Shown in pieces: positions 44,332 through 55,878 of a stretch of 64,000 nt of DNA. Within the stretch, counting starts at the first letter, position 1. Every line of letters begins with the position of its first letter. The position numbers were made by a program, and so were the translations under genes. The notes beneath the pieces are model-generated. The model made no database searches and was not told the origin of the DNA. It was given only the letters and a program-made list of their open reading frames with translations. The DNA is from Parastagonospora avenae f. sp. tritici 18332-5 (taxonomy: Eukaryota; Ascomycota; Dothideomycetes; Pleosporales; Phaeosphaeriaceae): positions 496,001-560,000 of the forward strand of contig JAFJTR010000003.1 in NCBI GenBank assembly GCA_022559985.1. Direction: 5' to 3'.

Positions 44332-45789
44332 ATGGGTGTCTCTGAGTACGACGTCGTCATCATTGGTGCGGGCATTTCGGGCATAAATACTGCGTATCGT
44401 GTGCAGAATTCTGCACCGAAGGGCACGACATATACTATTCTAGAGTCGCGCTCGAGCATCGGCGGAACATGGGATCTTTTCAAATACCCGGGACTACGCT
44501 CTGATTCTGATCTATACACGTTCGGCTTCCCATGGCGTCCATGGACTGACGGGCCCGCCATCGCCGAAGGCCCCCTAATCCTCGAGTACATGAAAGAAGC
44601 CATCCGCGAGACCGGCATCGACAAGGCGATCAAGTACAGGCACCGCGCCACCAAGGCCAACTGGGACTCCAAGACGCTGAAATGGACGCTCGATGTCGAC
44701 GCCGACGGCCAAAAACAGCAGTTTCGCGGGCGCTTCATCGTCTTCGCCACGGGCTACTACGACTACGAAGAGCCGCTGCACGCCGTGATCCCCGGGCTCG
44801 AGAACTTCGCCGGCACGGTTGTGCATCCGCAATTCTGGCCAGAGGATCTGGACTACGCAGGGAAAGATGTGGCTATTATTGGGTCTGGCGCGACGGCGGT
44901 CACCATCCACCCCGTGATTGCGAAGACGGCAAAACAAACCACCATCGTGCAGCGCAGCCCGAGCTACATCCTGCCCGTGCAGAATGGCGTCAGTCCGCTG
45001 ACGTCGGCGATGCGCGCCGTGAGCCCGGCGCTCGCGTACAAAGTCAACCGTGTGCGCTTTCTCATCTTCGGATACTTCTTGTTCTACTTCAGCCGCATGT
45101 TCCCCAGCACGGCACGGAAACTGATCCGCGGGATCACCACCAAGGAATTGCCCGCGAGTGTCTCGCACGACCCGCATTTCAATCCCAAGTACAACCCCTG
45201 GGAGCAGCGGCTATGCGTGACGCCGAATGGAGAGTTTTACCGCGCGATCCGTGAGGGCAAGGGCGGGATTCTGACGGGCACGATCAAGACGGTGACAAAG
45301 AATAGCATTGTGTTGGAGGATGGGCAGGAGTTGGCTGCGGACATCATCGTGACTGCTACGGGGCTGAAACTCAAGGTTGCGGGCGGCATACAGCTATCTG
45401 TCGACGGAGAGAAGTTTGATATTTCCAGCAAGTATATGTGGAAGGGCATGATGCTGCACGACCTGCCCAACGCATCGCTGGTGCTGGGGTACACCAATGC
45501 GTCCTGGACGTTGGGGGCGGATGCGACTGCGCAGACGATTTGCAGGTTGCTGAATGAGATGGAAAAGAAGGGTGCGGGCGCTGTGGTGCCGAGGGTGGCG
45601 AATACGGATGAGATGAAGGCACTGCCTGTTCTTGATCTGAATTCGACGTACATCAAGAAGGGAGAGGGCATCTTGCCGAAGACGGGCGACAGTGGACCAT
45701 GGAAGCCCCGGTCAAACTACTTCAACGATATTAGGGAAGCGAAGTGGGGAAGCATACACAACGGCTTGGAGTATGTTCAGAAGGCGTAG
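44332..45789 (+). CDS. Flavin monooxygenase, Baeyer-Villiger/EthA type
   Basis: Intronless gene of 485 aa. FAD-binding GAGISGINTA near residue 12. The Baeyer-Villiger fingerprint FxGxxxHxxxW is exact in FAGTVVHPQFW (about residues 159-169). NADP-binding GSGATAV (about 184-190). ATG motif VTATGLKLK near 340. The middle has a hydrophobic stretch (FLIFGYFLFYFSRMF, about 238-252), as in EthA-like enzymes. It would insert oxygen next to a ketone or oxidise a heteroatom; substrate unknown. The coding region looks GC-richer and, unlike most neighbours, has no intron, which may hint at transfer or retroposition. Confidence 0.88.
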   Translation: MGVSEYDVVIIGAGISGINTAYRVQNSAPKGTTYTILESRSSIGGTWDLFKYPGLRSDSDLYTFGFPWRPWTDGPAIAEGPLILEYMKEAIRETGIDKAIKYRHRATKANWDSKTLKWTLDVDADGQKQQFRGRFIVFATGYYDYEEPLHAVIPGLENFAGTVVHPQFWPEDLDYAGKDVAIIGSGATAVTIHPVIAKTAKQTTIVQRSPSYILPVQNGVSPLTSAMRAVSPALAYKVNRVRFLIFGYFLFYFSRMFPSTARKLIRGITTKELPASVSHDPHFNPKYNPWEQRLCVTPNGEFYRAIREGKGGILTGTIKTVTKNSIVLEDGQELAADIIVTATGLKLKVAGGIQLSVDGEKFDISSKYMWKGMMLHDLPNASLVLGYTNASWTLGADATAQTICRLLNEMEKKGAGAVVPRVANTDEMKALPVLDLNSTYIKKGEGILPKTGDSGPWKPRSNYFNDIREAKWGSIHNGLEYVQKA

Positions 45790-46330
45790 ATGAACCTTTG
45801 ACGTAGATGCAATGATGTATGCCGTATACAAGCTCTTGATGTTCTTTTAGTACATTTTTGCTGCGACCGGTTGTTGACGTTGGTGTTACATGAACAAAGT
45901 TTTTCCTCACACAAAATTTAAAGATAAGGACCGGGCCCGAGATATGTTGAGTGGTGTTTGATATTTGAAGGCAGCGCTAATCACAATGGAATGCATTGTA
46001 GAGACAAGAGGCGGGTAGAGTATAGTACTGACCAGGGTTCCAGGAAGCTGGTGGGAGGCGTAGAGATGGCAGTAGCGTGCCATGGCCAAATCTAAGTACC
46101 CAAAGGACTGAGGCTGAATACATGGAACGCTCTTGACCAGCTCAGTCCAATCCCGAGGCGGTGAATTTCTAGCATAACCAGACCATATCGTGGTTTGACC
46201 GGCCTCGTTAGTGCCAGACCATATCAGTCCGGTGCGGGCTTCAAGCAGCGGATGGCAAGGCTTCTCAGAGTGTCTGGCATCCAGACAGCATATCTTGGTG
46301 GTATCATGTTGCGATCAGATCTGGCACCCT
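45790..46330. other. Intergenic between convergent genes
   Basis: 541 bp, 3' flanks only. Contains a 12-bp direct repeat (CCAGACCATATC at 46178 and 46214). No gene. Confidence 0.45.
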
Positions 46331-47116
46331 TCAGCCTGCTTTGCCTCCCTCTGTGTGCTCAGTCCCGTGATGGCCTCCGTTCAAGTGCAGCATGCGCTTG
46401 ACGCTGTCCACGCTCTTCTCGAGATGTGGATGGCGCTCCATGAATCCACCGTGCTGTCCATTTGCCGTAGCGCCCGTGACGCCGCGCTTCTTGCCAACGA
46501 GGGGGTCGATGAGACTTGGTCGTGGCGGCCACTCGTCACTGTCCTTCCAGCCCTGGACGAGTGCCTTTGTCATGTCGGCCAGGTTGATGGGGACCGAGGG
46601 CGTGCGCGACGACACGACAATCTTCTGGTAGATATCGGGATACGAGTTCGGCGTGATGGAGGCGCGGATGGGGTTCTCATCGAGGAGGCGCGGTGCGACT
46701 GGCACCATATCGAAGGCGTCTGGACCGGCGTGGTCGAGGGTGCGGGTGCCGTATTTCTTCACGCTGGTCGCCCCCGTCCACATGTCCCGTCGCTCGACCC
46801 AGAGCCGCAGCCCCTCGTTGTGCTGCATCTCCTCCTCCATGCGCTCTTTGCGCCTCTTTCTGCGCGCACCGCGTGTCTGCACGACGGCGTCGGCGATGCT
46901 GTCCGGGCTGTCGAATTTGTAGGGGCCGGCCTCGCCAGGGCCCGAGTCGCTGGACTCAGACTCGCCATAGTAGCGCTCGCACAGGCCCTGAGCATCGCGC
47001 ACCTCCTCATCGGATGCCGACCAGACCGGTGGGACGTCTGGATAGGCCCAGTCGTTACGCACGCGGTCCTGGAGAAAACGCTTGGCGGCCCGCGAAGCTG
47101 TTTGGTTGCTTTCCAT
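46331..47116 (-). CDS. Gag1-clamp (DUF4050)-like protein
   Basis: 261 aa from the ATG at 47116. The segment IPLNLADM-type motif (VPINLADMTKALVQGWKDSD followed by EWPPRP) is the hallmark I remember for the fungal Gag1-like clamp family (DUF4050). N-terminal part has ASRAAKRFLQDRVRNDWAYP. The C-terminal 60 residues are polar and His/Gly-rich. In S. pombe Gag1 scaffolds signalling; the role here is inferred only by family. A 5' exon is possible: a CTGAC...CGGCAG acceptor lies just upstream and an open frame (from ATG 47432) precedes it, but no phase-compatible junction was found. Confidence 0.65.
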   Translation of the reverse strand: MESNQTASRAAKRFLQDRVRNDWAYPDVPPVWSASDEEVRDAQGLCERYYGESESSDSGPGEAGPYKFDSPDSIADAVVQTRGARRKRRKERMEEEMQHNEGLRLWVERRDMWTGATSVKKYGTRTLDHAGPDAFDMVPVAPRLLDENPIRASITPNSYPDIYQKIVVSSRTPSVPINLADMTKALVQGWKDSDEWPPRPSLIDPLVGKKRGVTGATANGQHGGFMERHPHLEKSVDSVKRMLHLNGGHHGTEHTEGGKAG

Positions 47117-47845
47117 GGCGATTGCTTCTCCCGAACGACTGCCGAAACGCCCCGGTCAGCGGGACGCACGCGACGGTGGAGATGTCGACGATCTGTGTAG
47201 CGAGCGGGCAGTCAGAGCGGGTGAAGGTCCGGGTGCAGGCGCGGGTGCGTCTGTTTCTTGTTCGAATTAAGCGTGTCTTGTGGATCATGACGTGCACGCG
47301 AATGCAGGGAAGGAAGCTGTGGGGTAGCTAGCTTGCCTCCAGCATTCACCTCTTGGCTGTAGCTGCGGCGCGAATAGGGCCCCGTGGCCATCTTAAAGCT
47401 ACTAGTGCTCTCGCGCATCGTTCGATAATAGTCTGCAAGACCAGATGCATCAAGCTGCTTGCGCTTATTCAATTACAGCGATGAGGCGAGACTGGATAAA
47501 TGATGATGCCGAGGCAGCTTCGCGCTATCTTATCACGACAACCCCGTCTCTCGCAACGCATTAAGACGTAAGGAGCGAGAGTTGCGAGGCCTCAGCTTCG
47601 GTAGCGGCGCAACTTCCCTTCTCAGCCAATTCTTCAATGTTGCAGGGCTGCACCAAAAGCCGTTGGCTGCACGGGCCGCAGTAGCGCCTCGTCCTAGTGG
47701 CATGTGAAGCTTGATCTATGGATGCGCGTCCACTTCATATCTAGTCATTCGCCGGCTGCGTACTGGACTCTTCACTCGTACCCGTACCATGATACTTGCT
47801 GCTCTCTAGTCCAGACCGACCAGACTGTCTGTCTAAACGCACAAC
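47117..47845. other. Divergent promoter Gag1-like/DPL1
   Basis: 729 bp between start codons; may hold a non-coding or coding first exon of the minus-strand gene. Nothing else recognised. Confidence 0.45.
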
Positions 47846-49665
47846 ATGCCTGGCTCTTCACGCCTCCCCGTCAGTCTCCGCGACACTTTCAATGCGCGAC
47901 GGAGCTCTCCCAAAGGCCAGCTCGTTGCCCTGAACATCGAAGTGTACGTGACCTCCGACCAAGTGTTTTACCATCTAGAGACCCTGTAGGCTGACCGTTC
48001 CCATAGCATCCGGAACATTGTCTTCGTCCTCTTCTTGCTGCGATGGACGCGCAAGCTCTTCTACCAACTCAAAGGCCGTGGCATCTTCGGCTCTCTCGGT
48101 GACCTCTACATCAGCATTCGCCGCTACCTCTACGGTGTCTTCCTGCGCCTACCTGGTGTCCGGACCAAAGTACAGACCCAGATTGCTGAATCTATCCTTA
48201 AGCTCGAGCGCAAACTCGTACCCAGCGGTCCCGGCATTGAGCGCATCACCAGCCTACCGACCACAGGATGGAGCGAAGAGGATGTGCGCAAGAAGTTGAG
48301 CGAGCTAGCCGACATGGAACACACCAAGTGGGAAGATGGCAGAGTCAGCGGAGCCGTGTATCATGGCGGTGAGGAGTTGATCCGGCTGCAGACGGAGGCC
48401 TTTGGCAAGTTCACTGTGGCAAATCCCATTCATCCAGACGTCTTCCCCGGCGTACGCAAGATGGAGGCCGAGGTGGTGGCTATGGTACGAGACTGCCTCA
48501 TCGCATGCCTGTAGTTACATGGCTGACATGATAACAGGTCCTCTCGCTGTTCAGCGCCCCCGAAGGTGCTGTGGGTGTCACCACGTCCGGTGGCACCGAG
48601 TCTATCCTTATGGCATGTCTCTCTGCGCGCAACAAGGCCTACAAGGAGCGCGGCGTCACGGAACCAGAGATGATTCTGCCCGAGACAGCGCACACAGCCT
48701 TCCGGAAAGCTGGCGAGTACTTCAAGATCAAGATACATCTGGTCGAATGCAAAGCACCCAACTACAAGGTCCATATCCCCTCCGTCTCCGCCCTGGTCAA
48801 CCCGAACACGGTGCTGCTAGTCGGCTCAGCGCCCAACTTCCCCCATGGCATCATTGACGACATCTCTGGACTCAGCAAGCTTGCACAAAAGAAGAAATTG
48901 CCTCTGCACGTCGATTGCTGTCTTGGGTCTTTCATTATTCCAATGCTAACCAAGGCCGGATTCGAAGCCGAGCCATTCGACTTTCGTCTTCAAGGTGTTA
49001 CCAGCATCTCGTGCGATACCCACAAGTACGGATTTGCTCCCAAAGGCAATTCCACTGTGCTATACCGCTCGGACGACTTGCGCAAGTACCAATATTTTAT
49101 CTCTCCTGACTGGTCTGGAGGCGTTTATGCTTCGCCATCAATTGCTGGTTCGCGGCCAGGTGCATTGATTGCAGGATGTTGGGCTAGTCTTGTCAAGCAG
49201 GGCGAGAATGGTTACATTGATGCATGCCACAAGATTGTTGGTGGCATGAAGAAGATCGAGTCGGCCATCCGCGAAAGGCCAGAGCTAGCCTCTGACCTGA
49301 AGGTCATTGGAAAGCCCCTGGTGTCGGTTGTCTCCTTCCTGTCTGACACGATTGACATTTACGATATCGCTGACGGCATGTCGAGCAAAGGCTGGCACTT
49401 GAACGCATTGCAGAACCCTCCAGCTATTCATATTGCTGTGACACTGCCAATCGTCGCAGTTGTTGACAAGCTGATAGAAGACTTGGTCGAGGTAACGGAG
49501 GATGTCAAAGACAAAGAGCGACGTAGGATTGCGGAGGGCAAGGGCGCAAAGGGTGCTGTAAAGGGAGATGCCGCAGCTCTATATGGCGTTGCTGGAAGTC
49601 TGCCGAACAAGAGCGTTGTTGTTGACCTGGCCAAGGGCTTTTTGGACACTTTGTACAAAGCTTGA
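47846..49665 (+). CDS. DPL1: Sphingosine-1-phosphate lyase (Dpl1)
   Basis: Three exons: 47846-47943, 48007-48484, 48538-49665, total 567 aa. One N-terminal membrane anchor (about residues 33-45, IRNIVFVLFLLRW) places the enzyme in the ER. The PLP-decarboxylase fold has TSGGTESILMACLSARN, HVDCCLGSFIIP and the Schiff-base Lys in SCDTHKYGFAPKG. It splits phosphorylated long-chain bases to ethanolamine phosphate and a fatty aldehyde, the exit from sphingolipid metabolism. C-terminus KGFLDTLYKA. It ends 110 bp from the stop of the convergent L16 gene. Confidence 0.95.
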
Positions 49666-49775
49666 AAGGCAGAAACACAGTGGAGCAGGAGCTCCGATGA
49701 AGGTCTTGTGCATATTTCTAGCATTGTTGTACATGATAGTCAATACCCGTGGATGATCATGGCATTTTCCTCCGC

Positions 49776-50539
49776 TCAAGCCTCTGGTAACCGTGCCGCT
49801 GTCTCTTCTAAGGGCAATTTTTTCCGGGGCCTCTTCAGATCAGCTTCAGTGACGCCGTTGACTCCGACCTTCGTCAGGCCCATGACGGCCGGGTCGCCCT
49901 TCTTCACAAACTCGTACAATCCAGGCAGCTTGTTCCCTGCCAGCCGAAACGCGTCCCTGACTACTTGCTCATGCAAGTCGCCCTTGAGCTCGAATATGAT
50001 CTTGCTCACTGCCACCCTCGCCGTCCACCTATCGAAGCTACCCTTTCCTTTTCCCATACGGCTCTCGTTGCCGCTCGTATAGACACCAATGTTGGCAGCA
50101 ATACGCATGTACATGCGGAACTTCATTCCCCTGAGGCGCTTCTTGATGGTCTCCTCGGCAATCTTTAGCTGGTGGGCGCTGATTCGACGGTCGTGGTCGC
50201 GCATTCGCAGGCCATAGTCGCCCCAAACTACAGTGGTGCCGCGCATGCTGCCGCCGGTAGGCACTCGACACCGGCCCTTTCGCGATTTGCACGACTCACC
50301 ACCTTTGGGTGCAAGCCAGTTCAGACGGAGTGGGGTTGTAGAGAAGGCGCGGACGGCAGAGACAGCGACAGGCGAAAGCAATTGGCATCGTGGAAAGCAT
50401 GGCTGCTGGAGTACTTGAGACAATTAGTCGAGGCGGTCGTAATACAGGCGGGGAAGCGTGTACGTCGCGGCCGCGATGCTGACAGACTCATCTGGCTGAA
50501 TTGGGCCGCAAGGCTTTGCGGTATCCTCGGCGGCGGCAT
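49776..50539 (-). CDS. MRPL16: Mitochondrial ribosomal protein uL16m
   Basis: Two exons proposed: 50539-50464 and 50413-49776, total 237 aa, joined over a 50-nt intron (GTACAC donor, GACTAAT branch, TCAAG acceptor). The main exon alone lacks a usable ATG at its start (only TTG), which is why the upstream exon beginning MPPPRIPQSL is needed. Core L16 motifs: GRCRVPTGGSMRGTTVVWGD, RRISAHQLKIAEETIKKRLR, YMRIAANIGVYTSGNESRMG and GKGKGSFDRW. It belongs to the large mitoribosomal subunit. Residues AVRAFSTTPLR mark the likely presequence end. Divergent from RFC1. Confidence 0.9.
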
Positions 50540-50646
50540 TGTGGTGGTGATGTGTGGTGCCGTCACTGCCTAGGCCCTTCATCAATCGCCAGACATTGAA
50601 GTTCTGATGGTCCGCCAAGACCTGTCGCTAGCGTAGGCAGCGCAGG

Positions 50647-50710
50647 CGCGTCTGGGTCTAATGACTTCGCGAGAGCGCGTCAACGCCTGCCCGTCATCCG
50701 TCACCCGCGT
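50647..50710. promoter_or_regulatory. Three ACGCG cores before RFC1
   Basis: CGCGT (ACGCG on the minus strand) occurs at 50647-50651, 50676-50680 and 50706-50710, all within 180 bp upstream of the RFC1 start. ACGCG is the core of the MBF box; none is a full ACGCGT. This parallels the RFC5 promoter. Confidence 0.35.
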
Positions 50711-50825
50711 GTGCGACAACTCTTCCATCCACGCCCACACTCAGCCATTGTTGTTGCACCGCTGTTGTCCAGATTGCTTGTACCTTTTACTGCAGGCTTT
50801 TCGATTCCATTAATCAGAAGCTAGA

Positions 50826-53800
50826 ATGCCAGCCGACATTCGCAGCTTCTTTGGTGGCGGGCCTCCCAAGCCCAGCCAGGGCAGCCAGGGTTCGCAGAAG
50901 AAAGACGAGGTATGTTTCTATGTTGTGTGTAAGAAGAATACAGCTGACGTTGTCACAAGACTAGGGCTAAGAAAGCAGCGCCCAAGAAGACTGCAAGGGC
51001 AAGCAGAGTCGTCGACGATTCCGATGATGAGGAGGGAGAGGAAGTCAAGTGAGCCATCATTTATCAATTAGCCGAATTTCAGCTGAACGTATACAGACCA
51101 AAAAAGGCCACGCCCAAGAAGCCACCACCAAAGAAAGCCAAGCGCGAACCGACTCCCGAACTCGAAGAGACTACCACATCCGACTTCTTTGCAGCGTCAA
51201 ACAAGCCCAAAAGGACGGAGCCCGTGAAGAGAAAGAGCGCCGAGACGCCAAAGGCAACACCGAAGAAGGCCGCGGCACGCGTTCCTAAGACACCGACCCC
51301 CGCATCCAATGGCAGGGCTTCGGGTCGAGCGAAGAAACCCATCAGGTCCTATGCCGAGCGGGACAACGATGACGAGTTTCCAGACGACGACCTAGATGGC
51401 GCGGATGACATTTTTGGCGACGAAGTTAAGAGCAAAAAGCAGGACGATTACACAGAAGCTCCCGAGAGTGAGGATGACCTGGCTGTGAAGCTGCCTCACA
51501 GGGGAACACCTAAGATGCCTGCCAAGCAGCAAAAGAAGATTGTAGAAGAAGAGGATTTCGAGCCAGATGACGAAGATGTCGACATGAAAGACGTGGACAC
51601 GGATGCCGATTTCGTGGAGCCGACTGATGACGAACAGGCCGCAGGAAGCAAACCCAAGAAGACAGCAACAGCCGGTCGAAAGCGCAAGTCGCCGGATCTG
51701 GACGAAGATGAGGACGATCTAGAAGATGAAGAAGAGAAGCCGAAGAAAGGACGAGCCAAGACAACAACTTCAGCAAAGTCGCCTGTCAAAAAGAAAGCAA
51801 AAAAGGAAGAGGTCGCAGAAAGCGCAGATCACCAGGCCATCTACGACATGATACCTACCGTACGCGCACCTACACCCCCGGCCAAGGACAAAGACGCAAA
51901 ATTCGACTGGCGAGCGAACGCTGGCCGCGCAGAGCCAGCACCGCTTCAGGGGGCGTCTGGAGACATGCCTTCGGGATCAGAGACGTGCCTGGCAGGCTTG
52001 AACTTTGTCTTCACTGGCGTTCTGAAAAAATGGGGTCGAACGGAAGCACAAGAACTCGTCAAACGCCATGGTGGCAAAGTCACTGGTGCTCCCAGCAAGA
52101 AGACCAACTACGTCGTGCTTGGAACTGATGCTGGCCCTAGCAAGTTGCAGAAGATTCATGATTTGGGAATTCAGACCATCGAGGAAGATGGCTTAGCGAT
52201 GCTTATCGAAAAGCTCACAGAAGTCGGCAACAAGGGTGACTCAAAAGCACAGGCAGCCTACAAGGAAAAGCAACGCAAGGAAGAGGAGAACATCAAGAAG
52301 CAGGCGGCCGAGCTCGAGAAGGAAGACAAAAAACGAGAAAAGGAAAAAAAGGCTGCTGATCTTGCCGCTGGTCGCACAACAACTTCCGTTGCTGCAGCTG
52401 CTGCCCAAAGCGACGGTTCAGCCGTGGATTCTCGACTCTGGACAACCAAGTATGCTCCATCTTCTCTGAACCAGATCTGCGGCAACAAGGTCACAGTAGA
52501 GAGACTCCAGAGATGGCTGCAGAAATTCCCCAAGAATGTCAAGACAAACTTCAAGCTTGCTGGAGCAGACGGAAGTGGTGTCTTCCGTGCTGTCATGCTT
52601 CATGGACCTCCTGGAATTGGCAAAACTACAGCGGCTCATCTGGTAGCAAAGCTTGAGGGTTACGACATCGTCGAGCGAAACGCAAGTGATACTCGCAGCA
52701 AGAAGCTAATTGAAGAGGGCCTGCGCGGCGTATTGAGTACCAATTCGTTGCATGGCTACTTCGCCGGCGACGGAAAGAAAGTCGAGTCGGCAAAGAAGAA
52801 GCTGGTTCTCATCATGGATGAAGTCGACGGCATGTCCGCAGGTGACCGAGGTGGTGTCGGAGCGCTGGCCGCTGTTTGCAAGAAAACCGAAGTTCCCATG
52901 ATCCTCATCTGCAACGACAGACGCCTGCCGAAGATGAAGCCCTTTGACTACGTCACTTTCGACATGCCTTTCCGACGACCAACTGTGGACCAGGTTCGAT
53001 CTCGTATCATGACGATTGCCTTCCGGGAAGGACTCAAGATGCCGGCACCTGTTGTCAATGCACTGATTGAGGGAAGCCACGCCGATATTCGTCAGGTCGT
53101 CAATATGATCTCGACTGCCAAACTAGATCAAGAAGCCATGGACTTTGACAGCGGCAAGCGCATGTCAAAGAACTGGGAGAAGCATGTTATCCTGAAGCCT
53201 TGGGACATCACGCAGAAGATTCTTGGAGGCGGCATGTTCGCTGCCAGCAGCAACGCGACCTTGAACGAGAAGATCGAACTCTACTTCAACGACCATGAGT
53301 TCAGTCCTCTCATGCTCCAGGAGAACTACCTCGGCACCAATCCTATGCAAGCTCTCAACTACTCTGGCAAAGAACAGAATCTGAAGAAACTCGAACTTGC
53401 TTCTCAAGCAGCTGATAGCATCAGCGATGGTGATCTTGTGGACCGCATGATTCACGGCTCCCAGCAACAATGGAGTCTCATGCCGACACATGCCGTCTTC
53501 AGTTTCGTCCGTCCAGCAAGCTTTGTTGCTGGCAGCACAGCAGGTAATCAGACACGCTTCACATCGTGGCTGGGCAAGAACAGCAGCACCAACAAATTGA
53601 GTCGCCTAGTGAAGGAGATTCAAGCACATATGCGTTTACGTTCCTCGGGCGACCGACACGAGATTCGACAACAGTACATCCCGGTTCTTTGGACAGAACT
53701 CGTTCAAAAGCTGCAAAAAGAGGGCAAGGATGCTATCGGACCAATCATTGAGCTCATGGACAGCTACTACTTGACCAAAGATGACTTTGATGCTATCATG

Positions 53801-54275
53801 GAACTGGGGGTTGGACCGATGGATCAAGAGAAGGTCAAGATCGAGACGCAGGCCAAGGCGACGTTCACGCGACAGTAAGTGAAACATCATTCATGTGATT
53901 GGCTGTGTACATTTTACTAACAGACACAGCTATAACCAACAGTCACATCCGCTACCATTCATGAAGGCGTCTTCCGTTGTCGCACCGAAGAAGCAAGCGA
54001 AGGAGAAGCCCGATCTTGAGGAAGCAATTGAAGAATCCGACGACGGAGAGGTCATCGAAGAGGTCAAGGACGAGGATGAGGAGGCAGACCTATCGAAGGA
54101 CAAATACGTCAAGCAACCCAAGAAGAAAGCAGCGGCCAAAAAGGGTGCGGCTGCACCAAAGAAGGGCAAGCGAAAGGCCAAAGACGATGACAGCGAAGAA
54201 GAGGCAGATGAAGACGTCAGGCCCAAGCCCAAGGGGAAAGGGAAGGCAGCGGCTGCGAAGGGAAAGAAGAAATGA
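50826..54275 (+). CDS. RFC1: Replication factor C large subunit Rfc1
   Basis: Four exons: 50826-50909, 50960-51048, 51097-53874, 53930-54275, total 1098 aa. The N-terminus MPADIRSFF is a PCNA-interaction (PIP-like) box. A long Lys/Asp/Glu-rich disordered region follows. The BRCT domain (about residues 345-420, FVFTGVLKKWGRTEAQELVK) binds 5' phosphate DNA ends. RFC AAA+ core: LWTTKYAPSSLNQICGN, Walker A HGPPGIGKTTAAH, Walker B LIMDEVDGMS, then the RFC1 C-terminal collar (PMQALNYSGKEQNLKKLE). The tail is again Lys-rich with KRKAKDDDSEEEADED. It loads PCNA at primer ends in the nucleus. Confidence 0.96.
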
Positions 54276-55878
54276 GCGCTTTTCGAAGTGCGTCCGGTTG
54301 TATGTTACTTGAGATTATCGGTGTCCTCGCATAACTATTCAGCTGCGTTAGATGGGCTCGGCTGGACTACGTCACACGTTTAGATTTCTTGTAATAATAT
54401 GGGGGTTTACCGGAGCAGCATGACTGTAGCGTTCACTCATAGCAGCAAGAGCCAATAGTTTGCTTACGCGTTCGTCGCATACATACCTTTTCTGCCAATG
54501 GACCTAAATCCTAAGTCGTTGAGTAGACCACCAGCATTGCTCGTGATCACCACCTTGGGTCAAGATCGAGCAGACTCTTGACATATTGGCAACGCCCGTA
54601 ACGCGCCTATGTCAATGCGGCCAGACGCGTCCAACGCAAATTTCCGCGCAAGCCTCTTCCGCCACGATACTTTCGCATTCTCGTGTAAGATCCACAAATC
54701 ATTTGCGCTAGCTCCACGAACACGAACAAGCACCTCGCGTCGGTGTATCTAGTACCCATGAACGGGATGCTTGATTCTAGAATCTCCAAGTCTCGAGACT
54801 ACGAGTAACCTAGTTGCGAATATATTTTTTTGTTGGGTACTTGCGACGGTGAAGTTTTACATGAACACGAGAAGCAGCTGGGGTCTGGGATACGCCGAGT
54901 ATCGTCGAGACAAATCGGTATATTCCAGACAACAAGCAGCGAAACAAGTTCCATCCGTCTCCATCCTGCCCTGTAACAAATCCGCTTGAAACACCTGCCA
55001 TCACCGACCCACACCTCTTCCCTTCTCGAACGCGAACCACCCACCCAGCCCTGTCCATACAACCCCGTCGTAATCCCCACATCGTGCGGCCGAACTTCAA
55101 ACGAAACATGTTGCACCTGCTCCTCGCCTCTCACACGACGCTTCTGGCAGCTTCGCCGCCACAGCTACGAATACAGTAGGCAGGTACGCTGGTGTTGGGC
55201 AATATTGGCCGAGAAAACAATACCAGCTTCGTAAATCGGCTCCAGCCAAGGAGGAATCGGCCTGGGTGGAGTCACGAGGGCGGCCAAACGCATGACATGA
55301 CATCAGCGATTCGTGGCGCGCGCATGCTGCACGCAGCAGGGTAAGAACTCGCAGCTGTCAGATTGCGGATTTTTCTGCTTCGCATGCGCGGTGCGGTCAT
55401 GAGTTGGTGCGTGTAAGCTTAGGAAAGAATAGATACGCTACTGGGTGGTTAGGTTTGACGGGCCCGGTCGTGTGCACCGCCGATCGCTGCCCGGATGGGG
55501 GGACAGCCGTTGGGTCATGCTCGGCGCTATTCTGCGGACCGGGCACGAACTTGGATCGGCCTGTCAGGCCCGGGTGATCGTGTACGAGACATGGTGGGGG
55601 AATGTGACGTGAAGTTTGCGGAAATGGCCACGTAATGTGTTGTTTGCGACTGTTCAACAGTGCGATGGGATTTAAAACTATGTAAACTACTAAAGGGTAT
55701 GGTGTGGCGTAATGTGGTAACGCGATGCTGATGCTGATGATGGTATCTCTGAAAAGACATAACGCCGTAAATGCTCGTGAACTACGCTCAATATCTGCAT
55801 GCAACCTTCGTGTGATAACCTGCGGTGACGCGCCGTCTATGTGGTGGAAAATAAACGCAAAAGAAAGGTTGATCATCG
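54276..55878. other. Intergenic, 1.6 kb
   Basis: Between convergent RFC1 and the RVxF protein gene. Short ORFs on both strands lack protein character. No RNA gene, repeat or transposon end recognised. Confidence 0.5.

Noticed and set aside
44575..45177. 200-codon minus-strand frame inside the monooxygenase
   Set aside because: A mirror of the GC-rich monooxygenase codons; the sense strand carries the FAD, NADP and BVMO motifs.
46178..46225. 12-bp direct repeat CCAGACCATATC
   Set aside because: Only two copies in a 3' flank with no terminal inverted repeats or ORF; too little to call a mobile element.
46211..47200. Open frame of 329 codons on the plus strand
   Set aside because: It lies antisense to the Gag1-clamp-like gene, whose protein has family motifs; the plus-strand translation is low-complexity His/Val/Arg text.
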